Positions 35,625 to 46,528 of a DNA stretch of 64,000 nucleotides are shown here, in pieces. Both the position numbers and the translations under genes were made by a program. Origin of the DNA: Geobacteraceae bacterium (GTDB lineage Bacteria > Desulfobacterota > Desulfuromonadia > Geobacterales > Pseudopelobacteraceae); contig JANXZX010000050.1 of assembly GCA_025355325.1 (NCBI GenBank), positions 1 to 64,000 of the forward strand, read 5' to 3'. The notes beneath the pieces were generated by a model, which did not search any database, was not told where the DNA came from, and worked only from the letters and a program-made list of their open reading frames with translations. Within the stretch, counting starts at the first letter, position 1. The number at the start of each line of letters is the position of its first letter.

Positions 35625-37286
35625 ATGCGTAGTGACATGATAACTGAAGGGCTTGAGCGGACTCCGCATCGCGCCCTGCTGAAAGGGACAGGTGTCCCGC
35701 ACAACCAGTTAAATAAGCCGTTTATAGGCGTGGCAACCAGCTTCACCGACCTTATTCCCGGACATGTCGGTATGCGCGATCTTGAGCGTTTCATCGAAAA
35801 GGGTGTGCACTCCGGGGGCGGATATGCGTTCTTCTTCGGTATTCCTGGTGTGTGCGACGGCATGGCTATGGGCCATAAAGGGATGCATTACTCCCTGCCG
35901 ACCCGCGAATTGATTGCCGATATGGTAGAGTCAGTGGCTGAGGCACATCGCCTTGATGGCTTGGTACTGCTGACCAATTGTGATAAAATAACCCCCGGCA
36001 TGCTGATGGCCGCAGCCCGCCTCAACATTCCCTGCATCGTGGTTACCGCCGGTCCGATGATGAGCGGCAGGGGCATAGCCGGGCGCAAGTATTCCTTTGT
36101 TTCCGATACGTTCGAAGCAATGGCCCGCTACAAGGCCGGTGTCATCAATGACAAAGAACTGCAGGTCTGCGAAGACAACGCCTGTCCCGGCATGGGTTCC
36201 TGCCAGGGACTGTTCACCGCCAATACCATGGCAATCCTCACCGAAACGATGGGCATGAGTCTGCCGCGCTGCGGGACAGCCCTGGCCGTTTCAGCCCTTA
36301 AACGCCGCATCGCCTTTGCTTCCGGCGAAAAGATTGTTGAACTGGTACTGAACGACGTCAAGCCACGCGACATTCTGACCCGTGAAGCCTTTGAAAACGC
36401 AATCCGCGTCGATCTCGCCCTGGGCGGCTCTTCCAATACCGTGCTGCATCTGCTGGCAATCGCCCATGAAGCCGGTGTTGATCTGCCGCTGGAGTTGTTT
36501 GATGTACTGGCAAAAGATACACCACAACTGGCTTCAATGAACCCGGCCGGCGAACATTTCATGGAAGATCTGGACATCGCCGGCGGCGTTGCCGGTGTGC
36601 TCAAACAGCTTGGAGACAAAATTCACGATACGCCCACTCTGTTCGGCCTGACTACGCATCAACTGGCCGATAGTATTCAGAATGTGGACGAGGAGGTTAT
36701 CCGCCCGCTTGGGAATGCGATAAAGAAAGAAGGTGGCATTGCCATCCTTTCCGGAAACATCGCGCCCAAAGGGGCCGTCGTCAAGCAATCGGGCGTTTCT
36801 GCCGCCATGATGTATTTTGAGGGTACTGCCCGCTGCTTCAATGCTGAGGAGCAGGCAATGGCAGCCATCATGGAAGGAAAAATCAAGTCAGGCGATTGTG
36901 TCGTAATCCGCTACGAAGGACCTAAAGGAGGCCCCGGCATGAGGGAAATGCTTGCTCCGACCGCTGCAATCATGGGCATGGGCCTCGGCGACAGCGTGGC
37001 GCTGATCACCGATGGACGTTTTTCCGGCGGCACACGCGGCCCCTGCATCGGGCATATTTCACCCGAAGCGGCTGAAGGTGGACCGATTGCCCTGGTTGAG
37101 GACGGCGACAAAATTCTACTCGATATCCCGAACCGGCGCCTGGAACTACTGGTAGACGAGGCAACCCTGGCAATCCGCCGGACAAAATGGCAGGCACCGG
37201 AACCCAAGATCAAGGGCGGCTGGCTGGCCCGCTATGCCAAGGTAGTTACATCGGCTCATACCGGTGCGGTTACTACGGCAGACTAA
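35625..37286 (+). CDS. ilvD: Dihydroxy-acid dehydratase
   Basis: 553 residues. Dehydrates 2,3-dihydroxy-isovalerate and the methylvalerate analogue to the 2-keto acids of valine and isoleucine synthesis. Cluster cysteines are in NCDKITPGM and [12 protein letters not shown], and the C-terminal [16 protein letters not shown] is present. Start ATG with ACAAGGA upstream. It leads the ilv block. Confidence 0.96.
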   Translation: MRSDMITEGLERTPHRALLKGTGVPHNQLNKPFIGVATSFTDLIPGHVGMRDLERFIEKGVHSGGGYAFFFGIPGVCDGMAMGHKGMHYSLPTRELIADMVESVAEAHRLDGLVLLTNCDKITPGMLMAAARLNIPCIVVTAGPMMSGRGIAGRKYSFVSDTFEAMARYKAGVINDKELQVCEDNACPGMGSCQGLFTANTMAILTETMGMSLPRCGTALAVSALKRRIAFASGEKIVELVLNDVKPRDILTREAFENAIRVDLALGGSSNTVLHLLAIAHEAGVDLPLELFDVLAKDTPQLASMNPAGEHFMEDLDIAGGVAGVLKQLGDKIHDTPTLFGLTTHQLADSIQNVDEEVIRPLGNAIKKEGGIAILSGNIAPKGAVVKQSGVSAAMMYFEGTARCFNAEEQAMAAIMEGKIKSGDCVVIRYEGPKGGPGMREMLAPTAAIMGMGLGDSVALITDGRFSGGTRGPCIGHISPEAAEGGPIALVEDGDKILLDIPNRRLELLVDEATLAIRRTKWQAPEPKIKGGWLARYAKVVTSAHTGAVTTAD

Positions 37287-37337
37287 CTAATCTTTCACCT
37301 CACAAGAGGTGCAAATTTCTGTACTCAGAGGTTATGT

Positions 37338-39038
37338 ATGAAAATGAACGGCGCACGTATAATGTTGGAGTGCTTGAAAAAAGAGGGCGTGGATACCATT
37401 TTCGGCTATCCGGGCGGTACCGTCATCAATCTGTATGACGAACTCTTTAGCTTTAAAGATATACATCACATCCTGCCGCGGCATGAGCAAGCCGGCACTC
37501 ACGCAGCTGACGGCTATGCCCGCGCCACCGGAAAAGTCGGCGTTGCCCTTGCGACCTCCGGTCCCGGTGCAACCAACACTGTTACCGGTATCGCTACGGC
37601 ATATATGGATTCGATCCCGATGGTTATCATTACCGGTCAGGTGCCGACAGCACTGATCGGCAACGATGCTTTTCAGGAGGTCGATATTATCGGCATCACC
37701 CGCCCCTGCACAAAGCACAGTTTTCTGATCCGCGATGTCAAGGATATCGCTCTGACCATGAAAAAAGCTTTTTATATCGCACGCAGCGGTCGTCCAGGGC
37801 CGGTTCTGGTCGATTTTCCAAAGGATGTTCAGATGGCGCAGGGTGAATTTCATTATCCTGAATCCGTTGACATTCGCGGCTATAAGCCTAATCTCTCCGG
37901 GCATCCCCGCCAGGTGGAAAAAGCAGTTGCGATGATTCTCGAATCACGGCGCCCGGTTATGTATGTCGGCGGTGGCGCAGTGCTCGGCAATGCTGCCGAG
38001 CCTTTGACAGTACTGGCACGCAAACTGGGAGTACCGGTTACGACAACGCTGATGGGACTTGGCGCATTTCCGGAGAGCGACAAGCTGTCACTCGGCATGC
38101 TCGGAATGCATGGCGCTTATTGCGCCAATATGGCGATGACCAACAGTGACCTGATTATTGCCATCGGCGCTCGTTTTGACGACCGTGTTACCGGAAAGCT
38201 TTCGACCTTTGCACCGCATGCAAAAATTATTCATATTGATGTCGATCCGACGTCGATCAAGAAAAATGTCCGCGTGGATCTGCCGATTGTCGGCGACGTT
38301 GAAGATGTCCTGACAAAAATGCTCAAGCAGGCGGACAAAAGCCAAGGCAAACTGGCCGATTTTATCACTGCCTTGGCTCCCTGGCATAAGGACATTTCCG
38401 ATTGGAAAGAAAAACATCCCATCGGGTACAAGCAGAGCAGCACCATCATCAAACCGCAGTTCGTTATTCAGAAGTTGCGTGAACTGTCTGACGACGACGC
38501 CATCATTTCCACCGATGTTGGACAGCACCAGATGTGGACAGCTCAGTTTTTTCAGTTCAACAAACCGCGCACCCTGCTGACCTCTGGCGGCCTGGGCACT
38601 ATGGGCTTCGGCCTGCCATCCGCAATGGGCGCTCAGGCGGCATTCCCGAATCGTCAGGTCATCACCATCTGCGGTGACGGCGGCATACAGATGAATATCC
38701 AGGAAATGGCGACATTGGTGCAGAACAAACTGCCGGTTAAAATTGTCATTCTGAATAATAATTTCCTCGGCATGGTGCGTCAATGGCAGGAACTGTTTTT
38801 CGACAAGCGCTATTCATCCACCTGCATGGAACTGCCCATCGACTACATCAAGCTGGCGGATGCCTACGGTGCCAAAGGCTTCCTGGCGACCAAACCGGGT
38901 GAAGTCGAATCGGTTATCAAGCAGGGATTCAAGGAGAAGGGGCCGGTCATCATGGAGTTCAAGGTTGCCCGCGAAGAAAAAGTGCTGCCAATGGTCCCGG
39001 CCGGAGCATCACTGAATGAAATGGTTCTGAACGCTTAA
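37338..39038 (+). CDS. ilvB: Acetolactate synthase large subunit
   Basis: 566 residues. ThDP enzyme joining pyruvate with pyruvate or 2-ketobutyrate. FGYPGGTVINLYDELF, HEQAGTHAADGYARATGKVGV (catalytic Glu), TGQVPTALIGNDAFQE and the ThDP/Mg motif CGDGGIQMNIQE with LNNNFLGMVRQWQE are all in order. A 6-bp hairpin (37296-37311) lies in the 51-base gap after ilvD. AGAGG precedes the ATG. Confidence 0.96.
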   Translation: MKMNGARIMLECLKKEGVDTIFGYPGGTVINLYDELFSFKDIHHILPRHEQAGTHAADGYARATGKVGVALATSGPGATNTVTGIATAYMDSIPMVIITGQVPTALIGNDAFQEVDIIGITRPCTKHSFLIRDVKDIALTMKKAFYIARSGRPGPVLVDFPKDVQMAQGEFHYPESVDIRGYKPNLSGHPRQVEKAVAMILESRRPVMYVGGGAVLGNAAEPLTVLARKLGVPVTTTLMGLGAFPESDKLSLGMLGMHGAYCANMAMTNSDLIIAIGARFDDRVTGKLSTFAPHAKIIHIDVDPTSIKKNVRVDLPIVGDVEDVLTKMLKQADKSQGKLADFITALAPWHKDISDWKEKHPIGYKQSSTIIKPQFVIQKLRELSDDDAIISTDVGQHQMWTAQFFQFNKPRTLLTSGGLGTMGFGLPSAMGAQAAFPNRQVITICGDGGIQMNIQEMATLVQNKLPVKIVILNNNFLGMVRQWQELFFDKRYSSTCMELPIDYIKLADAYGAKGFLATKPGEVESVIKQGFKEKGPVIMEFKVAREEKVLPMVPAGASLNEMVLNA

Positions 39039-39059
39039 GGCGAAGGAGAGGAAACTGCC

Positions 39060-39551
39060 ATGCAACATACAATTTCAGTTATAGTTGAAAACGACTTCGG
39101 AGTGCTTTCCCGGATCGCTACGCTTTTTTCCGGACGCGGCTTCAATATCGATTCGCTGTCCGTAGCCCCGACCAACGAAGACGGCTTGTCCCGAATGACT
39201 ATTGTCACCCGCGGCGACGAGCAGATTCTTGAACAGATTAACAAGCAGCTGAACAAATTGATCGATGTCATCAAAGTTGTCGATTTCACCGATGGCAGCG
39301 GCATTGAGCGCGAACTGGCCCTGATCAAGGTTGCGGCGGAGGATGATGTTCGTGCCGAGGTACTGCGCATAGTTGATATCTTCCGGGCCAAGATTATTGA
39401 TGTTACTCCGAAATCCTATACCATTGAAGCAACCGGCAATCCGCTCAAGATCGATGCGATTCTGGAACTTCTGAGGCCGCTGGGCCTGAAAGAACTTGTC
39501 CGTACCGGTTCGGTTGCTATCGGACGCGGCGCCAAGGGATGGAACGGGTAG
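39060..39551 (+). CDS. ilvN: Acetolactate synthase small (regulatory) subunit
   Basis: 163 residues. ACT domain at the N-terminus (HTISVIVENDFGVLSRIATLF) for valine feedback, then the second small-subunit domain ending in LKELVRTGSVAIGRG. Full length for IlvH/IlvN proteins. The ribosome-binding site GAAGGAGAG lies before the ATG. Terminator immediately downstream. Confidence 0.95.
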   Translation: MQHTISVIVENDFGVLSRIATLFSGRGFNIDSLSVAPTNEDGLSRMTIVTRGDEQILEQINKQLNKLIDVIKVVDFTDGSGIERELALIKVAAEDDVRAEVLRIVDIFRAKIIDVTPKSYTIEATGNPLKIDAILELLRPLGLKELVRTGSVAIGRGAKGWNG

Positions 39552-39580
39552 AAAACAGTAACAGGTGTATTACTGTCAAG

Positions 39581-39606
39581 CCGCCCGGAAACGGGCGGTT
39601 TTTTTT
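39581..39606 (+). terminator. Rho-independent terminator after ilvN
   Basis: CCGCCCG and CGGGCGG around GAAA, followed by eight T. It separates ilvDBN from ilvC. Confidence 0.85.
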
Positions 39607-39660
39607 CATTTACAAACAAAAGAGTAACACCTGCGACCGAGGTCAAAACAGCTATTTACG

Positions 39661-39689
39661 TTGACAGCCAAGGCCGAATGTAGTATTTG
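39661..39689 (+). promoter_or_regulatory. Candidate ilvC promoter
   Basis: TTGACA (39661-39666), 17 bases, then TATTTG (39684-39689), about 70 bases before the ilvC start. Supports separate transcription of ilvC after the terminator at 39581-39606. Confidence 0.4.
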
Positions 39690-39739
39690 TTTCGTTCTTT
39701 TTATGTATAAAGTTTGACCGGTTTTCCGGATAAAATTAG

Positions 39740-40768
<1,029 letters not shown>

Positions 40769-40786
40769 TTCAACTACGCGAGTCAC

Positions 40787-40817
40787 GACACCCCTCTTCC
40801 GCCCGGAGAGGGGTGTC
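40787..40817 (+). terminator. Stable hairpin between ilvC and psd
   Basis: GACACCCCTCT (40787-40797) and AGAGGGGTGTC (40807-40817) pair perfectly over 11 bases. No clear T-run follows, so it may reduce or stabilise transcripts rather than stop them. Confidence 0.6.
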
Positions 40818-40836
40818 TGCGCTTTCAGGCAGGTAC

Positions 40837-41496
40837 ATGAATAATTCAACCCCATTTGCCCGAGAAGGGTATCCATTCATCGCATATGCAGTCGGACTGA
40901 CAACTCTGCTGTCTGTTGCTTCCTGGAGACTCTGCTCGGCAGTTCTGATCATTCCGGCAGTGATATCTCTCCTTTTAACGTTGTTTGTTCTTTATTTTTT
41001 CCGCAATCCGGAAAGAACTTCACCTGCTGACACCTCTACTGTTGTTGCACCGGCAGATGGCGTTGTAATTGTCGCTGAGAGGGTGCCTGAAACTCCTCTT
41101 GGTGCCGAAGCTCTTAAAATCAGCATATTCATGTCCGTCTTCAGTGTTCATGTCAACCGCGTCCCTTTTAACGGCAAGGTTATTGACACATTTCACCATC
41201 AGGGTAAGTTCTTTGATGCCCGCGATGGACGCGCCTCGTGTGAGAATGAACGTAATGGCATCGTACTGGAAATTGCCGGTGGTGTCCGGATAGCCTTTGT
41301 CCAGATTGCCGGACTGGTAGCGCGCCGCATCATCAGTTATCCTCTGGTTGGTGATCTGCTGGTGCGTGGCGAGCGCTACGGCTTGATACGTTTTGGATCA
41401 CGGGTTGATGTCTATCTGCCGCCGGAAGTCGCACCACTGGTAAAACTGGGTGACAAAACTGTGGCCGGCGAAACCGTATTGGCAAGAATCGTTTAA
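40837..41496 (+). CDS. psd: Phosphatidylserine decarboxylase proenzyme
   Basis: 219 residues, the short archaeal/Geobacter-type Psd. Two hydrophobic stretches are followed by APADGVVIVAERVPE, the His-containing FMSVFSVHVNRVPFNGKV, and the self-cleavage site RFGSRVDVYLP, where the Ser becomes the pyruvoyl group. Makes phosphatidylethanolamine at the membrane. The frame is open upstream through the hairpin, but the ATG at 40837 after CAGGCAGGT is preferred. pssA follows at 17 bases. Confidence 0.95.
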   Translation: MNNSTPFAREGYPFIAYAVGLTTLLSVASWRLCSAVLIIPAVISLLLTLFVLYFFRNPERTSPADTSTVVAPADGVVIVAERVPETPLGAEALKISIFMSVFSVHVNRVPFNGKVIDTFHHQGKFFDARDGRASCENERNGIVLEIAGGVRIAFVQIAGLVARRIISYPLVGDLLVRGERYGLIRFGSRVDVYLPPEVAPLVKLGDKTVAGETVLARIV

Positions 41497-41512
41497 GCAA
41501 GGATACGATCCC

Positions 41513-42322
41513 ATGGATAGTGAAGCGGTTACTACAGCAACTGATAAGCGGGAAAACATTAAACGGGGAATTTACATTCTCCCCAACCTGATTACAGCAA
41601 GCAGCCTTTTTGCCGGTTTTTACAGCATGGTAGCAACCTTGAACGGCAATTACAGTACCGCTGCAATCTGGATCTTTATCTCGGCAATCTGCGACGGTCT
41701 CGATGGCAAGGTAGCCCGCATGACCGGCTCCACCAGCAAATTCGGGGTCGAGTTTGATTCTTTGGCCGATCTGGTGGCCTTTGGTGTAACCCCGGCCCTC
41801 CTCATGTACGCCTGGGCACTCAAGCCATTCGGCAGACTCGGCTGGGTGGCGGCGTTTCTGTTTCTTGTCTGTGCCGCACTGCGACTTGCCCGCTTTAACG
41901 TTCAGGTTGACACCGTCGAGAGTAAACGTTTTGTCGGTCTCCCTACTCCGGCATCGGCATGCATGGTCGCCTCAACGGTGCTCCTGTTCTACCATTTCAG
42001 CTGGCCAAGCTCCTTTAAAAAGTTTGCCATACTCGGCCTGATCTACCTGCTGGCATTTCTGATGGTCTCGAATTTCAGATTCAATTCGTTCAAAGACCCC
42101 GCCTTGATTAAACGCCAGCCGTTCGGCTTTTTATTGCTTGCAGTTGTTTTGTTGATTGTTATAGCCGCCGAACCGGTAATCATGACCTTCAGCGTATTGT
42201 TGCTGTATATCCTTTCCGGGCCAATAGATTATGTCATCACGTGGCCTCGACGGCGCAGACTGGAAAAGGCGGTACATAAGGGGCGGGAAGCGTTAAACAG
42301 GGATGGTGACGCTAGTATTTGA
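41513..42322 (+). CDS. pssA: CDP-diacylglycerol-serine O-phosphatidyltransferase
   Basis: 269-residue integral membrane CDP-alcohol transferase: the motif D-G-x2-A-R-x8-G-x3-D-x3-D is seen in CDGLDGKVARMTGSTSK followed by FGVEFDSLAD. About eight membrane spans. Makes phosphatidylserine, the Psd substrate. The ATG at 41513 has AAGGA upstream; the longer open frame overlaps psd. Confidence 0.95.
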   Translation: MDSEAVTTATDKRENIKRGIYILPNLITASSLFAGFYSMVATLNGNYSTAAIWIFISAICDGLDGKVARMTGSTSKFGVEFDSLADLVAFGVTPALLMYAWALKPFGRLGWVAAFLFLVCAALRLARFNVQVDTVESKRFVGLPTPASACMVASTVLLFYHFSWPSSFKKFAILGLIYLLAFLMVSNFRFNSFKDPALIKRQPFGFLLLAVVLLIVIAAEPVIMTFSVLLLYILSGPIDYVITWPRRRRLEKAVHKGREALNRDGDASI

Positions 42323-42345
42323 GACGGAAGGTTCTCGTTGAAAAG

Positions 42346-42816
42346 CTAATCAATGTCGTAGTGGCAGGAGGTAATGCCGTCGGTTGTGATGGTCAAAACA
42401 GCGTAGCTGCGATGACAACCATAATTAGCGAGTGAACCGGGGTTCAACAGTTGCAGTCCTGAGAAGTTTTCAACCATGCCCACATGAGTATGACCGAACA
42501 AAACTGCATCAACCCCGACTTCTTTGGCTCTCAGCAACAGCCTGGAAAGTCCTGACTTAACCTGATACGCATCCCCGTGGGTCAGTAAAATCCGCTTTCC
42601 CTCACACTCCCACAGTCGTTCTCGCGGAACATTTGTACGAGGATCACAATTGCCGGCAATGGAAATAACCGGGATGTCAAGAGCAGCACGAAGCATATCC
42701 GCATCGGCGCACCCATCTCCCAGATGAATTATTACGTCAACCGGTTCTGAAAGATTATGAGCTTCAAAAGCACGACGGGTACAGCCATGCGTATCTGATA
42801 TGACAAGAGCTTTCAT
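42346..42816 (-). CDS. YfcE/MJ0936-family metallophosphodiesterase
   Basis: 156 residues. Metallophosphoesterase motifs in order: ISDTHG, HLGDG, GNCD, LTHGD and FGHTHVG. These bind two metals; small family members act on cyclic or phosphodiester substrates in vitro, and the physiological one is unknown. It converges on pssA. Confidence 0.9.
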   Translation of the reverse strand: MKALVISDTHGCTRRAFEAHNLSEPVDVIIHLGDGCADADMLRAALDIPVISIAGNCDPRTNVPRERLWECEGKRILLTHGDAYQVKSGLSRLLLRAKEVGVDAVLFGHTHVGMVENFSGLQLLNPGSLANYGCHRSYAVLTITTDGITSCHYDID

Positions 42817-42876
42817 CTCTCGACTTTAGCAGATATGCCACTCTCTCAAAAGACAAATATATACAGGTACCTGAAT

Positions 42877-43767
42877 ATGTCGAAAAAAACTGTCATAATC
42901 GCCGCAGCCGTTGTTGTCTCAATTATCGTCTTGTTTGCCGTTTCCGTTAAAATTGCTTCGGTAATCATCAACAGCGGCGATGCAAACATTACGGGTAAAG
43001 ACGGAATCGGTCTGGTTGAAGTCAAGGGCATGATTCTCGACTCCAAAGAAACGATTCGACAACTGCGCTATTTCCTTAAAAAAGATTCCGTCAAGGTCGT
43101 GGTGCTGCGGGTTGACTCTCCCGGTGGAATTGTCGCTCCGTCTCAGGAAATAAACGCCGAGGTCAGGAAATTTGCCGCCAAAAAGAAGATCATCGTTTCA
43201 ATGGGCAGCCTTGCAGCCTCCGGAGGCTATTACATTTCGGCACCGGCAACCATGATATATGCAAATCCCGGCACTATTACCGCCAGTATCGGGGTCATCC
43301 TCAAACTTTCCAACATAGAGTCATTGATGGATAAGATTGGCATTAAATCGGTTACGCTGAAAACCGGGAAATTCAAGGATTCCGGATCCCCGGTACGCCA
43401 GTTTTCCGCTGAAGATCGTGCCATGCTTCAGTCGGTGATCGACAACACCCATGAACAATTTGTCAGAGCTGTTGCAGAAGGCCGTAAGCTACCGATTGAA
43501 GAGGTACGTAAAATTGCCGATGGACGGATTCTTTCAGGTGAACAGGCCAAGCAATTCAAATTGGTTGATCGTCTGGGAACTATTCAGGATGCGATTGATG
43601 AAGCGGGTAAACTTGCGGGAATTTCCGGAGACCCCGAAGTATTGCAGGCGCCAAAGAAGAAAATTAATTATCTGGATTTGTTGGCTGAAGGAGCAGAGGA
43701 AACGTTTAGCGGTGGTCCATTAGGGCGTGCAGCAGGCGGAATGAAAATGATGTATGAAGCTGAGTAG
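42877..43767 (+). CDS. sppA: Signal peptide peptidase SppA, short form
   Basis: 296 residues with one N-terminal membrane anchor (about 5-28). The Ser nucleophile lies in GSLAASGGYYISAPA and the Lys partner in LKTGKFKDSGSPVR. Degrades cleaved signal peptides in the membrane. The frame is open 14 codons earlier, but the ATG at 42877 after ACAGGTACCTGAAT gives the short cytoplasmic start MSKKT. Divergent from the phosphodiesterase gene. Confidence 0.93.
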   Translation: MSKKTVIIAAAVVVSIIVLFAVSVKIASVIINSGDANITGKDGIGLVEVKGMILDSKETIRQLRYFLKKDSVKVVVLRVDSPGGIVAPSQEINAEVRKFAAKKKIIVSMGSLAASGGYYISAPATMIYANPGTITASIGVILKLSNIESLMDKIGIKSVTLKTGKFKDSGSPVRQFSAEDRAMLQSVIDNTHEQFVRAVAEGRKLPIEEVRKIADGRILSGEQAKQFKLVDRLGTIQDAIDEAGKLAGISGDPEVLQAPKKKINYLDLLAEGAEETFSGGPLGRAAGGMKMMYEAE

Positions 43768-43788
43768 GGGGCGAAAAAGTCCGCCCCC
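43767..43788. terminator. Two-way terminator between sppA and DAHP synthase
   Basis: GGGGGCG (43767-43773) and CGCCCCC (43782-43788) pair around AAAAAGTC between two convergent genes. Confidence 0.7.
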
Positions 43789-43802
43789 GAAAATGTCAGC
43801 CA

Positions 43803-44855
43803 CTATTTCCTTTTTTTCAACCTGCTGTGGGCATTAAGCAGAATTTTTTCCGTTGTGCCCCAGTCAATACAGGCATCCGTAATTGAAACACCATACTTCA
43901 GCTGGCTGATGTCAGCCGGTATTTTCTGGTTACCCGCTTCAAGGCTGCTTTCAATCATGACGCCCGAAATAGAGCTGTTTCCGGCCAGCATTTGATCGAC
44001 GACACACTCCAGAACTTCGGGCTGTTTCCGGTAGTCCTTGTTGGAATTTCCGTGGCTGCAGTCAACCATTATTGTTGAGAGCAGACCGTTCTTATTGAGT
44101 TGTTCTTCGGTGTAGGCAATATCAGCCGGGTAATAATTAACTTTTTTCGAGCCACCCCGTAAGACGATATGCACGTCAGGGTTGCCGCTGGTCTGAATGA
44201 TGGAAGTCCGGCCCTCTCGATTGATACCAAGAAAGCTGTGTGGATGTTGCGCTGCCTTCATCGCGTCAATAGCAATCTGCAGGTTGCCGTCTGTGCCGTT
44301 TTTGAAACCGACCGGGAACGATAGACCGCTGGACATTTCGCGATGAGTTTGTGATTCGGTGGTGCGGGCGCCGATAGCCCCCCAACTGATGAGGTCGGCA
44401 ACATATTCCGGCGTAATCGGATCAAGCATCTCGTTGGCAACCGGCACTTCGAGTGATGTCATCCGGCTCAGCAGGCCACGGGCAATGCCGAGGCCCTTGG
44501 AAATAAGATGGGTGCCGTTCATGTCGGGATCATTGATCAATCCCTTCCAGCCGACTGTCGTACGGGGTTTTTCAAAATAAACCCGCATGATCAGCAAGAG
44601 CTGATCGTCAACACGACGGGAAAGTTCAGCCAGTTTTTTGGCATATTCAACGGCTGAATCAGTGTCGTGAATTGAGCAGGGGCCGACAACAACCATCAAC
44701 CGCTTGTCCCGACGCTGAATGATTTCTTTTATCTGTTCCCTGCTTCTGCTGACAAAAGCACGGTTCTTATCCGACAACGGAAAAACCTGGCGCAGGTCGG
44801 CAGGGGCAATAATTGGAGTAATACCGGTAATTTTGAGATTATTCGTTTTGATCAC
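43803..44855 (-). CDS. aroF: 3-deoxy-7-phosphoheptulonate synthase (DAHP synthase, class I)
   Basis: 350 residues. Joins phosphoenolpyruvate and erythrose 4-phosphate at the entry of the shikimate pathway. LMVVVGPCSIHDTDSAVEYA, MRVYFEKPRTTVGWKGLIND, GARTTESQTHREMSSGL and MVDCSHGNSNKD are typical of the AroF/G/H type. The start is a GTG at 44855 with GGGAG eight bases upstream. The symbol is given for the family; aroG or aroH would do as well. Confidence 0.93.
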   Translation of the reverse strand: MIKTNNLKITGITPIIAPADLRQVFPLSDKNRAFVSRSREQIKEIIQRRDKRLMVVVGPCSIHDTDSAVEYAKKLAELSRRVDDQLLLIMRVYFEKPRTTVGWKGLINDPDMNGTHLISKGLGIARGLLSRMTSLEVPVANEMLDPITPEYVADLISWGAIGARTTESQTHREMSSGLSFPVGFKNGTDGNLQIAIDAMKAAQHPHSFLGINREGRTSIIQTSGNPDVHIVLRGGSKKVNYYPADIAYTEEQLNKNGLLSTIMVDCSHGNSNKDYRKQPEVLECVVDQMLAGNSSISGVMIESSLEAGNQKIPADISQLKYGVSITDACIDWGTTEKILLNAHSRLKKRK

Positions 44856-44987
44856 GTACGCATCTCCCTCACTATTTATTGATGGTGTTATAGATGGTTC
44901 CGTACCCGGTTGTCAATGCTTCTCTCTTTTATTTGTCCACTAAATCAGCAGGTTAAATATTACGAAACAATTGTTACGGGGGAATTA

Positions 44988-45530
44988 ATGAAGCGCGCTG
45001 TTTTTCTGGACCGGGATGGTACTATCAATATCGAAAAGGAGTACCTGTATCGGGTACAGGATTTCGAATTCATTCCGGGTGTGCCGGAAGCTATCAGACT
45101 GCTTAACCAGGCCGGAATAATGGTTGTAGTGGTAACAAACCAGTCCGGCGTCGCACGTGGTTATTACACGGAAGAGGATGTCGAAAATCTGCACCGCCAT
45201 ATTTCAGGAGAGTTGGGACATCACGGCGCTCACGTTGACGTCTGGCTCTACTGTCCGCACCATCCCTCCGGGCGAGGTAGTTATGCCCTCCCCTGTAACT
45301 GTCGAAAACCATTACCGGGGATGCTGCAAGAGGCCGCAGTCACCTATGACATCGACCTGGGAAATTCCGTCATGATCGGAGATAAAACAGCGGATATTGA
45401 AGCGGGAAAAGCCGCAGGGTGTCGAACCATTCTGGTTCGTACCGGATATGGAGCAGATGACGAGCACCGTGTAGGATCAGATACGGAAGTAAGTGACAAT
45501 CTGTTGACGGCAGTGAAACTCTTGGTGTAG
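44988..45530 (+). CDS. gmhB: D-glycero-beta-D-manno-heptose 1,7-bisphosphate 7-phosphatase
   Basis: 180 residues, HAD superfamily: FLDRDGTINIE, VVTNQSGVARG, the zinc loop CPHHPSGRGSYALPCNCRKP and MIGDKTADIEAGKAAGC. A step in ADP-heptose synthesis for lipopolysaccharide core. The frame is open upstream to 44910, but GGGGGAATTA before the ATG at 44988 fixes the start. Confidence 0.93.
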   Translation: MKRAVFLDRDGTINIEKEYLYRVQDFEFIPGVPEAIRLLNQAGIMVVVVTNQSGVARGYYTEEDVENLHRHISGELGHHGAHVDVWLYCPHHPSGRGSYALPCNCRKPLPGMLQEAAVTYDIDLGNSVMIGDKTADIEAGKAAGCRTILVRTGYGADDEHRVGSDTEVSDNLLTAVKLLV

Positions 45531-45610
45531 CTTAGTAAATTTGATGTCGCTCCAGGCAATGGAGCAATTACAAGTATGAGTAAATATCAAATAAATGCGA
45601 GGTGTTCGTT

Positions 45611-46504
45611 ATGTCAAATGGAATTAAAAAGGGAATTATTCTGGCCGGGGGCGCCGGCAGTCGCCTCTTTCCCCTGACACTGGTTGCCAGCAAGCAACTG
45701 CAGCCGGTCTATGACAAGCCGATGATCTATTATCCTCTGGCGACACTGATGACTGCCGGGATACAAGACATTCTGCTTATTTCGACTCCGCATGACACCC
45801 CTCGTTTCGAGGCGCTGCTCGGCGACGGTTCTCGCTGGGGAATAAAGATTTCATACAAAATCCAGCCTGAACCAAAGGGAATTGCCCAGGCTTTCCTGGT
45901 GGGCGAAGAGTTCATAGACAACAAGTCAGTCTGTCTGATCCTGGGTGACAACATTTTCTACGGCAGGATGAATCTTGACAGGATCGTATCTGATTTTACC
46001 ACAGGAGCACGGGTGTTTGGATATCAGGTTACCGATCCTGAACGCTACGGGGTTGTTGCCTTCGATGCCGACGGCAAGGTTCTCAGCATTGAAGAAAAGC
46101 CGACCCAGCCAAAGTCTCATTATGCGGTGCCAGGTCTGTACCTGTATGACGAAAACATTGTAACTGTCGCAAAATCAATAAAACCATCGCACCGGGGTGA
46201 GTTGGAAATTACCGATGTCAACCTTGAATATCTGCGGCGCGGCGAATTGATGGTCGAGCGTCTTGGTCGCGGCATCGCGTGGCTCGATACCGGCACCCAT
46301 AAAAGCCTGCTGGAAGCCAGCAACTTTATTGAAACAATCGAATCGCGACAGGGATTAAAGATTGCCTGCCTCGAAGAAATAGCGCTCAGACGCGGCTTTA
46401 TCAGCTGCCACCAGATGGAAGAGGTTATCAACGCCACACCCAACTCTTCTTATCGGGACTATCTGCAACGGGTATTCAATGAATCCGAGTTATGCGGGAT
46501 CTGA
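45611..46504 (+). CDS. rfbA: Glucose-1-phosphate thymidylyltransferase
   Basis: 297 residues. Nucleotidyltransferase signature [16 protein letters not shown], then [24 protein letters not shown] and the family C-terminus. Makes dTDP-glucose for rhamnose or other O-antigen sugars. The ATG at 45611 has GAGGTG upstream. Confidence 0.95.
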   Translation: MSNGIKKGIILAGGAGSRLFPLTLVASKQLQPVYDKPMIYYPLATLMTAGIQDILLISTPHDTPRFEALLGDGSRWGIKISYKIQPEPKGIAQAFLVGEEFIDNKSVCLILGDNIFYGRMNLDRIVSDFTTGARVFGYQVTDPERYGVVAFDADGKVLSIEEKPTQPKSHYAVPGLYLYDENIVTVAKSIKPSHRGELEITDVNLEYLRRGELMVERLGRGIAWLDTGTHKSLLEASNFIETIESRQGLKIACLEEIALRRGFISCHQMEEVINATPNSSYRDYLQRVFNESELCGI

Positions 46505-46528
46505 TACGAATAACACGGGATAGATTCC